64,000 nt of DNA from Sphingorhabdus lacus. GTDB lineage: Bacteria > Pseudomonadota > Alphaproteobacteria > Sphingomonadales > Sphingomonadaceae. Location: positions 434,001 through 498,000 of the forward strand of contig NZ_CP035733.1 in NCBI RefSeq assembly GCF_009768975.1, given 5' to 3'. Below the pieces are notes generated by a model, which saw nothing but the letters and a program-made list of their open reading frames with translations, had not been told where the DNA came from and searched no databases. Shown here in pieces: positions 46,886-56,472 of this stretch. The position numbers and the translations under genes were made by a program. Within the stretch, counting starts at the first letter, position 1. Each line of letters starts with the position of its first letter.

Positions 46886-48163
46886 ATGCGCGAAGAACAT
46901 GTCAAATGGGTCATGTTGGCGCTTGCCGCGCTCACTATCATGGGCAGTTACTACACTTATGATTCCATCGCGCCGGTTGCGGGGCTATTGCGTGATGAAC
47001 GCGGCTTTACCCAGAGCCAAATCGGCCTGCTCAACGCCGTGTTCAATTTACCGAATATCGCGCTGGCGTTGATTGGTGGCATTTTGATCGACCGTATCGG
47101 CGCGGCCAAAGCAATCTTGATCGCGGCTGTCATCTGCACGATTGGTGCGACATTGACGGCGGTCGGCGAACCTTATGGATTGATGCTCGTGGGCCGGTTG
47201 CTATTCGGATTGGGCAATGAAACGCTGTACATCGCGCTGCTGGTCGGGATCGCGCAATGGTTCCATCTGGGCGGCGGAGCGCTCGCGATTGCGTTGTTCT
47301 TCTCTATGGCGCGTGTGGGGTCGTATAGCGCCGACAAATCGACAAGCTGGTTTGCCGATGTCTACGCGCAAGGCTGGCAGGCACCCTTATGGCTGGCGGC
47401 TGGGCTGACGGCGACCGGAGTGATCACGGCGGTCCTATATTTCATGATCGACAAAAAACTGCCGCACCTTCGTGCGGTTGGCCAAAAGTCAGAGCGTTTC
47501 CGGCTAAAGGACCTGACCGGTTTCAGCCGGTCTTTTTGGTACATATTGTGGCTCAATGTCCTGTTCGCGAGCGTGTTTTTTCCCTTTCGTTCGACCTTCT
47601 CCATCCAATATTTCATGGACGTGAAGGGCATGAACCTGGCCGACGCCGGGACCGCCAATTCCTATGTCTTCGCGGCCGCGATTTTCGCAACCCCGCTCTT
47701 CGGCCTTTTGGCGGACCGGATCGGACTAAGGGCGAGCCTTCTGACATTCGCCGCCGCGTTGATGCCGCTGACTTTCATCCTGCTGGCGGCAACCGACTAT
47801 GGCTTGTGGGTGACGACCATTTTAATGGGGCTGAGTTTTTCCGTAATCCCTGCGGTCATCTGGCCTTCGACGGCGATGCTGGTGGAAAAACACCGGGTGG
47901 GCACCGCATTCGGGCTGATCAATATGATCCAGTCGCTTGGACTGGCGGCGGCCAATTACGGGGCAGGGCATCTCAACGATCTGTTTAATGCCGGGCCAGA
48001 AAATCCCGAAGGCTACGATGCCATGCTATTGATGTTTGCGCTGCTAAGCTTGGTTGCATTTATCTCGACCGTGCTGCTGCTGGTTCGTGAGCGGCGGCAA
48101 CCCGGAAAGGGAATAGAAGCCCGCGAAATCTTGCAAAGTGATGTATCCATGCAACGCCACTGA
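46886..48163 (+). CDS. MFS transporter
   Basis: Twelve-helix major facilitator, 425 residues. The loop 2-3 motif is GGILIDRIGAAKAI, with a second copy GLLADRIGLRASL in the C-terminal half. The start at 46886 has AGGGGCGG upstream; the longer frame runs into the previous gene. Last gene of operon A. It could import the same substrate as the BCCT protein, a related one, or export a product. Confidence 0.9.
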   Translation: MREEHVKWVMLALAALTIMGSYYTYDSIAPVAGLLRDERGFTQSQIGLLNAVFNLPNIALALIGGILIDRIGAAKAILIAAVICTIGATLTAVGEPYGLMLVGRLLFGLGNETLYIALLVGIAQWFHLGGGALAIALFFSMARVGSYSADKSTSWFADVYAQGWQAPLWLAAGLTATGVITAVLYFMIDKKLPHLRAVGQKSERFRLKDLTGFSRSFWYILWLNVLFASVFFPFRSTFSIQYFMDVKGMNLADAGTANSYVFAAAIFATPLFGLLADRIGLRASLLTFAAALMPLTFILLAATDYGLWVTTILMGLSFSVIPAVIWPSTAMLVEKHRVGTAFGLINMIQSLGLAAANYGAGHLNDLFNAGPENPEGYDAMLLMFALLSLVAFISTVLLLVRERRQPGKGIEAREILQSDVSMQRH

Positions 48164-48220
48164 AAAATATTGGGCGTATATCGAAAATGCATGACACTAT
48201 TACCAACGCTGTCCATTAGC

Positions 48221-48237
48221 CATTAGCCGAGGTAATG
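48221..48237. promoter_or_regulatory. Candidate LysR operator before the regulator gene
   Basis: CATTA-GCCGAGG-TAATG is a perfect 5-bp inverted repeat that contains the T-N11-A core (ATTAGCCGAGGTAAT), 42 bp before the regulator start codon. A second ATTAGC at 48215-48220 overlaps in direct repeat. This is typical of autoregulatory LysR sites. Confidence 0.5.
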
Positions 48238-48278
48238 CTAGCCAGACTTCTGGCGAGCGCGCTTGGGAGGGCAGCCGC

Positions 48279-49268
48279 GTGAAATTGCCGCAGGAATTTG
48301 ATTTACATGCGTTAGAGGTGTTCGTGATGACTGTCGAGCTTGGCGGTATGTCCCAATGCGCCAACCATCTTCAGGTAACGCAGTCGGCTGTGTCGCAGAC
48401 AATCGCAAAGCTCGAAACCGGTATCGGCGCCCCGCTCTTTGATCGCACCATGCGGCCCCTGGGTTTAACGGCCAGCGGAAAGTCGCTTTTCGCACGCGGG
48501 CAGAAGCTGATCGCCCATGCCCGTCTGGCCTATGATGAAGTGCGCGAGGGCGCAAATCTGCCCATTTCGAGCGTGACGGTCGCCATGTCGTTCAGTCTTG
48601 CCAACCAGCTAACCGCGCCGATTTTAAGCCAGCTCGGCTCGCGGGCCGATCGTTGGAATATCCGTTCGGGAATTTCCTTGGAGCATCAGGGCGAGTTTCT
48701 GGCGCGCGATATCGATATGCTGGTAACGGGCAGCTTTAATCTTGAACATCGGGACACAGTCGAGCTCCACCCTATTTTTGAGGAAAGCTTCATTCTGGTC
48801 TTCCCGAAGGACTTTAACGAACCGCTCGATCTAGTCGGCGTGCCGTCCTACCTTCCGTTCATCCGCTTTTCCCGTTTGACGGGTACAGGGCAGCAGATTG
48901 AACGGCAGATCGTCCGGATGAAGCTGAAGCTTCCGCAAATCGTGGAAGTCGAATCCTCGCACCAGCAAATGGCGCTGGTGGCAGCGGGCCTTGGTTGGAC
49001 GATCACGACACCGGTCTGCTTCGCATCGGTGCAGGAACTATTTCCGCAATTGCGCGCCGAGCCCATGCGGCGAGGGCGTTTTTCCCGTTCGGTGCAGGTC
49101 GTCGCACGGACGAACGAGCTCGGCGATATCCCGCGTCTGACCGCCAGCTTATGCCAGCAGGTCTTACAGGAAAAGACATTCCCTCCGGTATTTGAGCAAT
49201 ATCCATGGATGGCGCAGCAGTTAAGCTGGCCCAATATGAATGTCGAAGATCATGAGTTGATCGCATGA
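48279..49268 (+). CDS. LysR-family transcriptional regulator (operon A)
   Basis: 329-residue regulator with the winged helix-turn-helix at the N terminus (FVMTVELGGMSQCANHLQVTQSAVSQTIAKLETGIGAPLFDRT), followed by a periplasmic-binding-fold effector domain with a short linker. GTG start at 48279 has GGGAGGG upstream. It is transcribed in the same direction as operon A, 115 bp after it, and is coupled (ATGA) to the hydrolase. In pseudomonads betaine catabolism is run by the AraC-type GbdR, so a LysR regulator is a different solution. The effector is unknown. Confidence 0.9.
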   Translation: MKLPQEFDLHALEVFVMTVELGGMSQCANHLQVTQSAVSQTIAKLETGIGAPLFDRTMRPLGLTASGKSLFARGQKLIAHARLAYDEVREGANLPISSVTVAMSFSLANQLTAPILSQLGSRADRWNIRSGISLEHQGEFLARDIDMLVTGSFNLEHRDTVELHPIFEESFILVFPKDFNEPLDLVGVPSYLPFIRFSRLTGTGQQIERQIVRMKLKLPQIVEVESSHQQMALVAAGLGWTITTPVCFASVQELFPQLRAEPMRRGRFSRSVQVVARTNELGDIPRLTASLCQQVLQEKTFPPVFEQYPWMAQQLSWPNMNVEDHELIA

Positions 49269-50569
49269 TGCGATCCCTTTTGTGGTCGGCATTGCTGCTA
49301 TGCGCAATACCGGCTCAAGCTGACGTCCCCAGTAAGCCTGGTGTGGATGCACCCGAACTGGCTTTTATCGGGCCGTCGCCTGTCGGCTATCGAATGCTGA
49401 CATTCACCCATAAAAATCAACCTGATATCGAAAACGCTGCCGGTTTCGACGCACCCGTCGCTCTGCGGGATCGCCGGTTGCAGGTATCGATCTGGTATCC
49501 CGCCCAAGCGCCCAAAGCGGGTGCGACATCTATGGTGTACCGCGATACTTTATGGGGTGAACCGCCACGCCAGCCAGTAAGCTTTTCCCAAAAAGGAATA
49601 GCAATTGCCGATGCTGCGCCCGAAGGGCGTCGGCACCCCCTGATTGTTATTAGCCACGGCTATAGCAACAACCCGGCAGTAATGACTTGGCTGTCCGAAA
49701 ATCTGGCCTCGAAAGGCTATGTGGTGGCGGCGATCCATCATCAGGATCCCAATCCCTATGTGTCATCTGCCACCACGCGGGCGGCACCCAATTTCAACCG
49801 GCCGCGCGACATCGTGTTCGTGACCGAGAGGCTTCGCACCGAGTTGGGTAATCAGATTGATCCCGACAAAGTGGCTCTGATCGGCTATTCGCAGGGCGGC
49901 TATGGCGTCCTGACGGCAGGCGGCGCCAGTCTGGATCCAGACGGTCCGAATATGTCGCTGGTGGCGGGCGGATGGCTCACGAAATTTGCGCGGGGGACCA
50001 AAGAAGCGGGAAGCCTGAAAGTAGCGGGCGTCAAAGCGGTCGTTGCGCTCGCACCGGGCGGCGGCTTTCCCAAAAGCGCATGGGGACCCGAAGGGCTCAA
50101 GGAAATCACCGCCCCGCTCTTGCTGATCCAAGGTGATCAGGATCCGGTTGTGGATTATAAAAGCGGTGCGCTCGCGGTGTTTGGCGCGACGGTAAATGCG
50201 GAACGCTATCTTCTCACCTATAAGCAGGCCGGGCACTCCATTGCGCTCAATCCCGTGCCCGATGAAATGCGCGGTTCGCTGTGGGATATGGATTGGTTCG
50301 AAGATCCCATCTGGCGGCAGGATCGCATCAACGCCATCAACCTGCATTTCATCACCGCATTTTTGGCCGTTCATCTGCGCGGGGATACAGCGAAGAAAAG
50401 CTATCTGGATGTTTCCGATCCCGATTCCGATAAGGGCGAATGGAATGCGCCGGCGGGAACCCCTTGGGGGTCATATAGTCCCGGCGCACCAGAGGCCAGC
50501 TTGTGGAAAGGTTTCCAGCGACGCCATGCCCGGGGCATGGAGTTGCGCCATGCCCAGCCTGCTAAATAG
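49265..50569 (+). CDS. Exported alpha/beta hydrolase (dienelactone/PAF-acetylhydrolase-like)
   Basis: 434-residue secreted or periplasmic hydrolase. A signal peptide (MMRSLLWSALLLCAIPAQAD) precedes the mature chain. LIVISHGYSNNP is the oxyanion region, the nucleophile elbow is GYSQGGYG, the acid is probably in GDQDPVVD, and the histidine is in KQAGHSIAL. It is coupled to the LysR gene by an ATGA overlap and so probably belongs to the same regulon. It might release the N-methylated substrate from an ester (for example a choline or carnitine ester) before uptake; this is inference. It ends 4 bp from the convergent soxG copy. Confidence 0.8.
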   Translation: MMRSLLWSALLLCAIPAQADVPSKPGVDAPELAFIGPSPVGYRMLTFTHKNQPDIENAAGFDAPVALRDRRLQVSIWYPAQAPKAGATSMVYRDTLWGEPPRQPVSFSQKGIAIADAAPEGRRHPLIVISHGYSNNPAVMTWLSENLASKGYVVAAIHHQDPNPYVSSATTRAAPNFNRPRDIVFVTERLRTELGNQIDPDKVALIGYSQGGYGVLTAGGASLDPDGPNMSLVAGGWLTKFARGTKEAGSLKVAGVKAVVALAPGGGFPKSAWGPEGLKEITAPLLLIQGDQDPVVDYKSGALAVFGATVNAERYLLTYKQAGHSIALNPVPDEMRGSLWDMDWFEDPIWRQDRINAINLHFITAFLAVHLRGDTAKKSYLDVSDPDSDKGEWNAPAGTPWGSYSPGAPEASLWKGFQRRHARGMELRHAQPAK

Positions 50570-50573
50570 CCGC

Positions 50574-51062
50574 CTAATCTAAAGCTTTCGCCGCCTCTTG
50601 CCAGAAATGGATGATGCCTTGGGTATAGCTGAGCGGGACATAAGCAAGGCAAGTGTTTTCGCTGAGCACATGCAGCCGGATGTTGACATGGTCGATGATG
50701 GTTGTGGCGCTAGAACCGACCGCAAAGGCCGGGTTTTCTGCATCGAACACGCCGCCTTCCATCAACAAACGACGCCAGCCTTCGCCCGACAGCAACACCC
50801 GCGTCACACCGCCACCAATCGCTGTCAAAGCACCATCATTTTCGAGAATGGACGGCAATGCGGTAGTATCGCCTTCGACTAGCCAAACCGTTGGTTCATA
50901 TCGTATCAGGCGCAGCGCATCGCCACCGCTGGAGGCCCCCATTTTTGGCAAAGCAAAACCAGCCGCCGCCGCGAAACGTGTCGCCACAGCGTTCGGATTG
51001 CTCCAAATCTCTAATGCCCAAAGGGGCGCATGGGGTAGGGTGGAAACGGATACATCAGTCAC
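50574..51062 (-). CDS. soxG: Sarcosine oxidase subunit gamma (copy 2)
   Basis: 162-residue GcvT-like subunit, last gene of operon B. Landmarks are LRLIRYEPTVWLVEG, GGGVTRVLLSGEGWRRLLMEGGVFD and a C-terminal VPLSYTQGIIHFWQEA. It is quite divergent from copy 1 in sequence, but position and fold pattern agree. The GTG at 51062 gives an 8-nt overlap with soxA (GTGACTGA) with GGGGGA upstream; longer frames overlap soxA further and are less likely. Confidence 0.75.
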   Translation of the reverse strand: MTDVSVSTLPHAPLWALEIWSNPNAVATRFAAAAGFALPKMGASSGGDALRLIRYEPTVWLVEGDTTALPSILENDGALTAIGGGVTRVLLSGEGWRRLLMEGGVFDAENPAFAVGSSATTIIDHVNIRLHVLSENTCLAYVPLSYTQGIIHFWQEAAKALD

Positions 51063-53823
51063 GATAGCGTTCCCCCGCGACGTCATAGAAATGGGGCGCA
51101 ACAACGCGCACGCGCGCCCGTTGTCCGCGGGTTGGCGATGTGGCGATCAGTTCCTCCCCATGACGCAGAAAGCCGTCTGTCAATTGCCCCAAAGCGAGTG
51201 ACCCGCCATCCATGATGCGGAAGGCCGATGCGCTGACATGACCTTCTGGCGATTTGCCGTCAGGGGTGACGAGCATGGCCCCCTCGGGAATAGAACCCTC
51301 AACCGCTTCGAGTCCCACAAGCTGCCGGCGACCCGCTTCGGACAGTGCCGGACGGGTCAGGCCTGCTGCGCCTATGAAGCCACCCGCTTTGTTGAGCATT
51401 TTGTCGAGCGCAAGATCGTGCGGCGTCATGCGGCCGTCAATTTCGCCGCCCACCACCAGATGGCCCTTTTCGATGCGCAAAAACTCCATGGCTTCAAGGC
51501 CGTAAAGGCATCCGCCTGTTCCGACGACAGCGGTTTCGCAGGCCGCCCAAACCGGTTCTGCGTTGCGCGCATCGACATAGATTTCGAATGCACGTTCTCC
51601 GCTATAGCTCGCCGCGAGCACGAGGACTGCAACGCCCGCAATTCTGGCTGCGATCGTCGACATATGGCGGGGTGGTTCTTCGCCAATGAGTGTTGCAAGG
51701 ACCGATTGGGCCTTCGGACCCGCTATAGCGATTCCCGCATAATGTTCCTGCACATTCACGACAGAAACGCGCAATTCCGGATGAAGATAATTGCGTACAT
51801 AAGATAGATGCGTCGCCATTCGGTCCGCTCCGCCGGTGGAGCTGGTCAGCAGATAGCGATTTTCATCAATCCGCCAGATGGTGCCGTCGTCGAAGACGAA
51901 GCCATCTTCGCGCAACATGAAAGTGTAGCGCCCACGCCCAATCGCCAGTTTGCCAACGGTGGTGGCACAGACGGTTTCGAGCAGTTTCACCGCGTCGGGT
52001 CCGCTGACCTCAAATTTTGCCAATGTGGACACATCAGTCATGCCCACCGCGGTCCGCACCGACCGTGCCTCCCGCATGGCTGCCTCGGCAAGGCTTTCGC
52101 CGGTCATTGGATAGGCCCGCGGCCGGAACCAATAGCCCAGCGGCTGCCAGATCGGGTTCTTGGCCGCATGCACATCATAAAAGGCCAACCGGCGCTTATG
52201 TGCCCCCGCATCCTTCGCCGCTGTGCCTGCGAACAGGCCCATGGTGACGGGCGTATAGGGTGGACGGAAAGTCGTCAGGCCCGCCTCGGGAATGGCAACG
52301 CCCTGCTTTTCGGCGAGCCTAGCGAGCGCACCCATATTACTGGTTTTACCCTGATCGGTTGCCATGCCCAGAGTCGTATAGCGTTTGAGATGCTCGACCG
52401 ACCGGTAACCTTCGGCCCAGGCCAGATCGACATCGGCCAAGGTCACGTCATTCTGGAAATCGACAAAACTCTTTTTCGCCGGAACGACAGGCGCAGAGGA
52501 AAAGACCGGGGCGGGGGCCGCCGCACCGCCGATGGTTTTCACATTCTGCCGTGATTGCGCAGGGACAAAGGCTTGCGCTGTATCGTTCCATTCCAGCGTG
52601 CCACCGGCCTGGCAATGCAAATGGACAACAGGCGTAAATCCGCCGGAGACAGCCAGCAGATCGGCATCCCAGCTTTTGGTTATGCCATCCACAATTCCCG
52701 ACACACTTTTAAGGCAGTGGCGCGAACCTTTTGTTGCCAAGGGATGGGCGTTGTTAAAGGTCGTAAAACCATTCGCCTGACCGGCCGGAGCAGGACGTGC
52801 ATCGAGAATGGCGACGATCTGCGCGCCTGCATCTTTCAAGGCATGCGCGGTTAAATAAGCATCATCATTATTCGTGGCTATCACGACACGCTGGCCGGGG
52901 CATACACCAAAGCGTCGAACATAAGTCCGCACGGCTTGTGACAGCATGACGCCGGGACGGTCATTATGGGGAAAGGCCATGGGGCGTTCGATAGACCCCG
53001 TCGCCAAAATTACGTGGTTTGCACGGACATGCCATAACCGCTGTGCAACGCCATTGGCGGGCACTTGTCCAGGCTCGGCAAGCCTTTGAGTCAGCGTGAC
53101 CAGATCATGTTCCCAGTATCCGGACGCCGTTGTGCGGGTAAGAATATGGCCGCCTGCAGCACGAATGCGGTCTGCACTTTCTTTGGCCCATGCACTATCC
53201 AACTCTTGCGGATCGCGGATGAGCGAGGCGCCGAGGATATCATCCTGCTCGACCAAGATGACGCGCTTTCCGGCTTCTGCAGCTTCCAGTGCGGCGGCGA
53301 TTCCGGCAGGGCCGGCGCCCACGACCAAGACATCGCAAAAGGCAGCACGCTGGCTAAAACGGTCCGGGTCTGCTTCGCGTGGTGCATTTCCCAGCCCAGC
53401 GGCTTTGCGGATGAAATGTTCATAGAACATCCAGCGTTTCGCCGAGCCAAAGAAGGTTTTATAATAGAAGCCCGCCGAGAAAACCGGTGCAGCGAGCCCG
53501 AATATCGCGCCGAAGTCGAGCGACAGATTGGGCCAGCGGTTTTGGCTCTGGGCGACCAAACCGTCATAGACAAAGACGTCAGTGGCGCGTGTGTTCGGTT
53601 CGGCCCGCCCGCCTTCGCCCACTGTCACTAGGGCGTTGGGTTCTTCGACACCGGCGGTCATGATCCCGCGGGGGCGGTGATATTTGAAACTGCGTCCGAC
53701 CAGGCCGATGCCATTGGCCAGCAACGCCGCCGCAAGTGTATCGCCGGTGCGCGCGGTATAGCGCGTTCCATCGAAGGTGAAGCTGATGTCCTGCCCGGAA
53801 TTTGGGCGCGAAGGGCCGTTCAT
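51055..53823 (-). CDS. soxA: Sarcosine oxidase subunit alpha (copy 2)
   Basis: 922-residue alpha subunit. It has the N-terminal FKYHRPRGIMTAGVEEPNAL region, the dinucleotide motif GAGPAG at 169-174 with LVEQDDILGASLI, FVDFQNDVTLADVDLAWAEGYRSVEHLKRYTTLGMATDQGK in the middle, FRPPYTPVTMGL, and a GcvT C-terminal half with YSGERAFEIYVD. The start at 53823 has GGAGG 7 nt upstream. Compared with copy 1, the GcvT half differs clearly and could prefer a different amine. ATGA overlap with soxD. Confidence 0.93.
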   Translation of the reverse strand: MNGPSRPNSGQDISFTFDGTRYTARTGDTLAAALLANGIGLVGRSFKYHRPRGIMTAGVEEPNALVTVGEGGRAEPNTRATDVFVYDGLVAQSQNRWPNLSLDFGAIFGLAAPVFSAGFYYKTFFGSAKRWMFYEHFIRKAAGLGNAPREADPDRFSQRAAFCDVLVVGAGPAGIAAALEAAEAGKRVILVEQDDILGASLIRDPQELDSAWAKESADRIRAAGGHILTRTTASGYWEHDLVTLTQRLAEPGQVPANGVAQRLWHVRANHVILATGSIERPMAFPHNDRPGVMLSQAVRTYVRRFGVCPGQRVVIATNNDDAYLTAHALKDAGAQIVAILDARPAPAGQANGFTTFNNAHPLATKGSRHCLKSVSGIVDGITKSWDADLLAVSGGFTPVVHLHCQAGGTLEWNDTAQAFVPAQSRQNVKTIGGAAAPAPVFSSAPVVPAKKSFVDFQNDVTLADVDLAWAEGYRSVEHLKRYTTLGMATDQGKTSNMGALARLAEKQGVAIPEAGLTTFRPPYTPVTMGLFAGTAAKDAGAHKRRLAFYDVHAAKNPIWQPLGYWFRPRAYPMTGESLAEAAMREARSVRTAVGMTDVSTLAKFEVSGPDAVKLLETVCATTVGKLAIGRGRYTFMLREDGFVFDDGTIWRIDENRYLLTSSTGGADRMATHLSYVRNYLHPELRVSVVNVQEHYAGIAIAGPKAQSVLATLIGEEPPRHMSTIAARIAGVAVLVLAASYSGERAFEIYVDARNAEPVWAACETAVVGTGGCLYGLEAMEFLRIEKGHLVVGGEIDGRMTPHDLALDKMLNKAGGFIGAAGLTRPALSEAGRRQLVGLEAVEGSIPEGAMLVTPDGKSPEGHVSASAFRIMDGGSLALGQLTDGFLRHGEELIATSPTRGQRARVRVVAPHFYDVAGERYRD

Positions 53824-54083
53824 GGCAAAGCCTCCGGTCCGACTGCGCGTATGTTTGAAATCTCGTTTGTGACGCGGTGGCGGGTCACCACCATCCACGC
53901 ACGACAGCCGAAGGTATGACGCCAAATCTCGTCGTCAACACCGCGCGGATTGCCTCGGGTGAAGAGCGTCTGCATGGCCTCCTCATTGCAGGCACTTACC
54001 GGTGCAACGGAATCGACTGTGCGCTCATAGACAAATTCGGTCTGCGCGCGCGGGCCGCAATGGGGGCAAATAATCTGCATCAT
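53820..54083 (-). CDS. soxD: Sarcosine oxidase subunit delta (copy 2)
   Basis: 87-residue zinc subunit with ligands C6, C9, H56 and C60 (CPHC, WRHTFGC). It retains NPRGVDDEIWRHTFGCRAW, the family core. The start ATG shares a base with the soxB stop (TAATG); a second ATG follows directly at 54080. Confidence 0.92.
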   Translation of the reverse strand: MMQIICPHCGPRAQTEFVYERTVDSVAPVSACNEEAMQTLFTRGNPRGVDDEIWRHTFGCRAWMVVTRHRVTNEISNIRAVGPEALP

Positions 54084-55339
54084 TAGCGGCTGTTCGGCAT
54101 CGGGCCGGTCCCTGTTTCATCAATGGTCGCGCCGGTCATAAATCGCTCTAGCGAGAAGGGTGCATTTAGGGGATGGGCCGATCCCGTGGCGAGCGTGTGC
54201 GCATAGGTCCATCCGGACGCCGGTGTCGCCTTGAAACCGCCATAGCACCATCCGCCGTTGAGGTAGAGGTTGCGCACCGGTGTTTCGCCGATGATGGGCG
54301 ATCCGTCGAAGCTCATATCGGTAACCCCCGACCATGTGCGCACCATCCGCAACCGCGACAGGGCAGGGACGAGGGCTAGTCCTTGCGCAATGGCGCCTTC
54401 CATGACCATCGGGTGGCCACGTTGTGCGTAACTTGGCCAATTGTCGGGATCGCCGCCAAAGACAATGCCGCCCTTGTCTGACTGGCTGATATAGCAATGC
54501 AGCGATTGCGACATGATGACGCTGTTGATCATAGGCTTGACGCCCTCGGTCACCATGGCCTGTAAGGTTTGCGATTCCACCGGCAGTTTCAGGCCTGCGA
54601 GACCTGCAACATGGCCGCTATGTCCTGCCACACAGATACCAACCCGGCCCGCACCGATCCGGCCCTGCGTGGTTTCAACGCCAACGACCGCATCGCCTTC
54701 GCGGACAAATCCGGTAACCTCGCACTTCTGGATGATGTCTACACCGAAGGAATCCGCGCCCCTAGCATAGCCCCATGCGACGGCATCATGCCGCGCAGTT
54801 CCACCGCGCCGCTGGATCAAGCCGCCTTCGATGGGAAAGCGGGCACTGCGCGACATGTCGAGTAAGGGCTCGAGCTTTGCGACCTCGTCGCGGGTCATCA
54901 GGTCGGCATCAATTCCATCACAACGCATGGCATCACCACGCTCGGCAAGCTTGACCATATCGGCATCGCTATGCCCCAAAAACATCGCGCCGCGCGGACT
55001 GAACATCACGTTATAATTCAGCTCATCGCTCAGATTATGCCATAATTTAAGGCCGAACTCGAACAGGTCGTGCAAGGGTTTCAAACGGTAATTCGACCGC
55101 ACTATGGTCGTGTTACGGCCCGTGTTGCCGCCCCCGATCCAGCCCTTTTCCAGCACGGCAATGTTGCGCAGGCCATGAACTTTGGCGAGATAATAGGCGG
55201 TCGCCAGACCATGCCCGCCACCGCCGATGATGATGATGTCATAATGCGACTTCGGTTCCGTATCGCGCCACGCAGGCTGCCAATGCTTCTGGCCGTTCAG
55301 GGCCCCCCGTAGCAATCCAAAAGCCGAGTAGCGATTCAT
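54083..55339 (-). CDS. soxB: Sarcosine oxidase subunit beta (copy 2)
   Basis: 418-residue catalytic subunit. It has IIIIGGGGHGLATAYYLAKVHG, WIGGGNTGRNTTIVRSNY and the FMN-attachment histidine H184 in RRGGTARHDAVAWG, at the same residue number as in copy 1. The two copies diverge along most of the length outside the flavin sites, which argues against a recent duplication. ATG at 55339 is in an ATGA overlap with the upstream gene. Confidence 0.93.
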   Translation of the reverse strand: MNRYSAFGLLRGALNGQKHWQPAWRDTEPKSHYDIIIIGGGGHGLATAYYLAKVHGLRNIAVLEKGWIGGGNTGRNTTIVRSNYRLKPLHDLFEFGLKLWHNLSDELNYNVMFSPRGAMFLGHSDADMVKLAERGDAMRCDGIDADLMTRDEVAKLEPLLDMSRSARFPIEGGLIQRRGGTARHDAVAWGYARGADSFGVDIIQKCEVTGFVREGDAVVGVETTQGRIGAGRVGICVAGHSGHVAGLAGLKLPVESQTLQAMVTEGVKPMINSVIMSQSLHCYISQSDKGGIVFGGDPDNWPSYAQRGHPMVMEGAIAQGLALVPALSRLRMVRTWSGVTDMSFDGSPIIGETPVRNLYLNGGWCYGGFKATPASGWTYAHTLATGSAHPLNAPFSLERFMTGATIDETGTGPMPNSR

Positions 55340-56472
55340 GAAATCGGCATCCACCCGCGCTTTTCACGCCAATCGGATTCCAGATTATCAAAGCGCGACA
55401 GCTTCAATATGTCGATATTCGCAAAGGAACAGGCACCATCAAGGACCAGATCGCGGATGGCGTGACCCGATGCGGGCGACAGGCCAAAGCCTACGCCCGA
55501 CATGGATGCAACGACGACATTGTCGGGGCTCGTCAGGCGGTCGATAATTGGACGTCCATCGGGGGAGTTTTCGATAACCCCGGCCCAGCTACGAATGATG
55601 TTCAGATGGGCCGCCTTGGGCAAAAGCTCGGCCAAGCGGCTGGCGAGGTTGCGCATCAACGGAGTCGATGGCCGGTCTTTCGGACCCGTGGCATCAACTT
55701 CGATCCACTCATGCGGCCCGCCACCATAAGCTAGATTGCCGCGCATGGTCTGGCGTCCATAGAGTTTATGTCCGTCAACGCCGCCAATGGGCATCATGGG
55801 CGCTGGCTCGGTTATTATCATTTCTGCGCGGGCAGGGGCGAGCGGAATATCTATGCCGAACTGCGCCATCAATTGTGGTATCTGCGGCCCGGCCGCAACC
55901 ACGACAGCATCGCAGCCATAGGTCGCCGTCGCCGTTTTGACCGCAGTGACTTTCCCGCCTGCGGTTTCAAAGCCGGTAACGGGGCTATGCTGGACAATCT
56001 TTCCGCCCAGATCCTGCAAGGCCCATGCATAGGCTTGCACACTTCGTTGCGGGTTCGCATGGCCGCCGAATTTATAGTGCACACCGCCAAAGCAATTATC
56101 GCCGGCCAAAGGCACCGCCTCTTGCACTTGCTTGACATCCAGCACCTCGACCGGATGCCCCAAGCGGTGGTGGCGCTCAGCGACGAAACGATATTGCTCC
56201 CACTGCCGTTCGGTCATCGCGATGATGATGCGTTCTTTCTGATGCTCGGTCGGATAGCCGAGCAATTCATCCATTTGCGGCCACATGCGCTGTTCTTCAT
56301 CAAACAAGGGGCTTTGGTAATGGGATGCCCCGCCACCATTGCGGCCCGACGCTTCCCAGCCGACGATGAACTTGTCGAGCACGGTTACCTTGACGCCTGA
56401 CCGCGCCAGCCACCAGCCTGCGCTGAGTCCGGTGACGCCGCCACCGACGATGACTACTTCCGACCCGCTCAT
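55336..56472 (-). CDS. HcnC/OoxB-like FAD-dependent amino acid oxidase (DAO family)
   Basis: 378-residue DAO-family oxidoreductase. It shows the N-terminal VVIVGGGVTGLSAGWWLARSG, GWEASGRNGGGASHYQSP and the C-terminal GRPIIDRLTSPDNVVVASMSGVGFGLSPASGHAIRDLVLDG. Together with the overlapping [2Fe-2S] flavoprotein it has the layout of the beta and alpha subunits of hydrogen cyanide synthase (HcnC/HcnB), octopine/nopaline oxidase and D-hydroxyproline dehydrogenase. In such complexes this is the subunit that oxidises the amine. Substrate here is presumably a secondary amine or N-methyl amino acid. ATGA overlap on both sides. Confidence 0.82.
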   Translation of the reverse strand: MSGSEVVIVGGGVTGLSAGWWLARSGVKVTVLDKFIVGWEASGRNGGGASHYQSPLFDEEQRMWPQMDELLGYPTEHQKERIIIAMTERQWEQYRFVAERHHRLGHPVEVLDVKQVQEAVPLAGDNCFGGVHYKFGGHANPQRSVQAYAWALQDLGGKIVQHSPVTGFETAGGKVTAVKTATATYGCDAVVVAAGPQIPQLMAQFGIDIPLAPARAEMIITEPAPMMPIGGVDGHKLYGRQTMRGNLAYGGGPHEWIEVDATGPKDRPSTPLMRNLASRLAELLPKAAHLNIIRSWAGVIENSPDGRPIIDRLTSPDNVVVASMSGVGFGLSPASGHAIRDLVLDGACSFANIDILKLSRFDNLESDWREKRGWMPIS

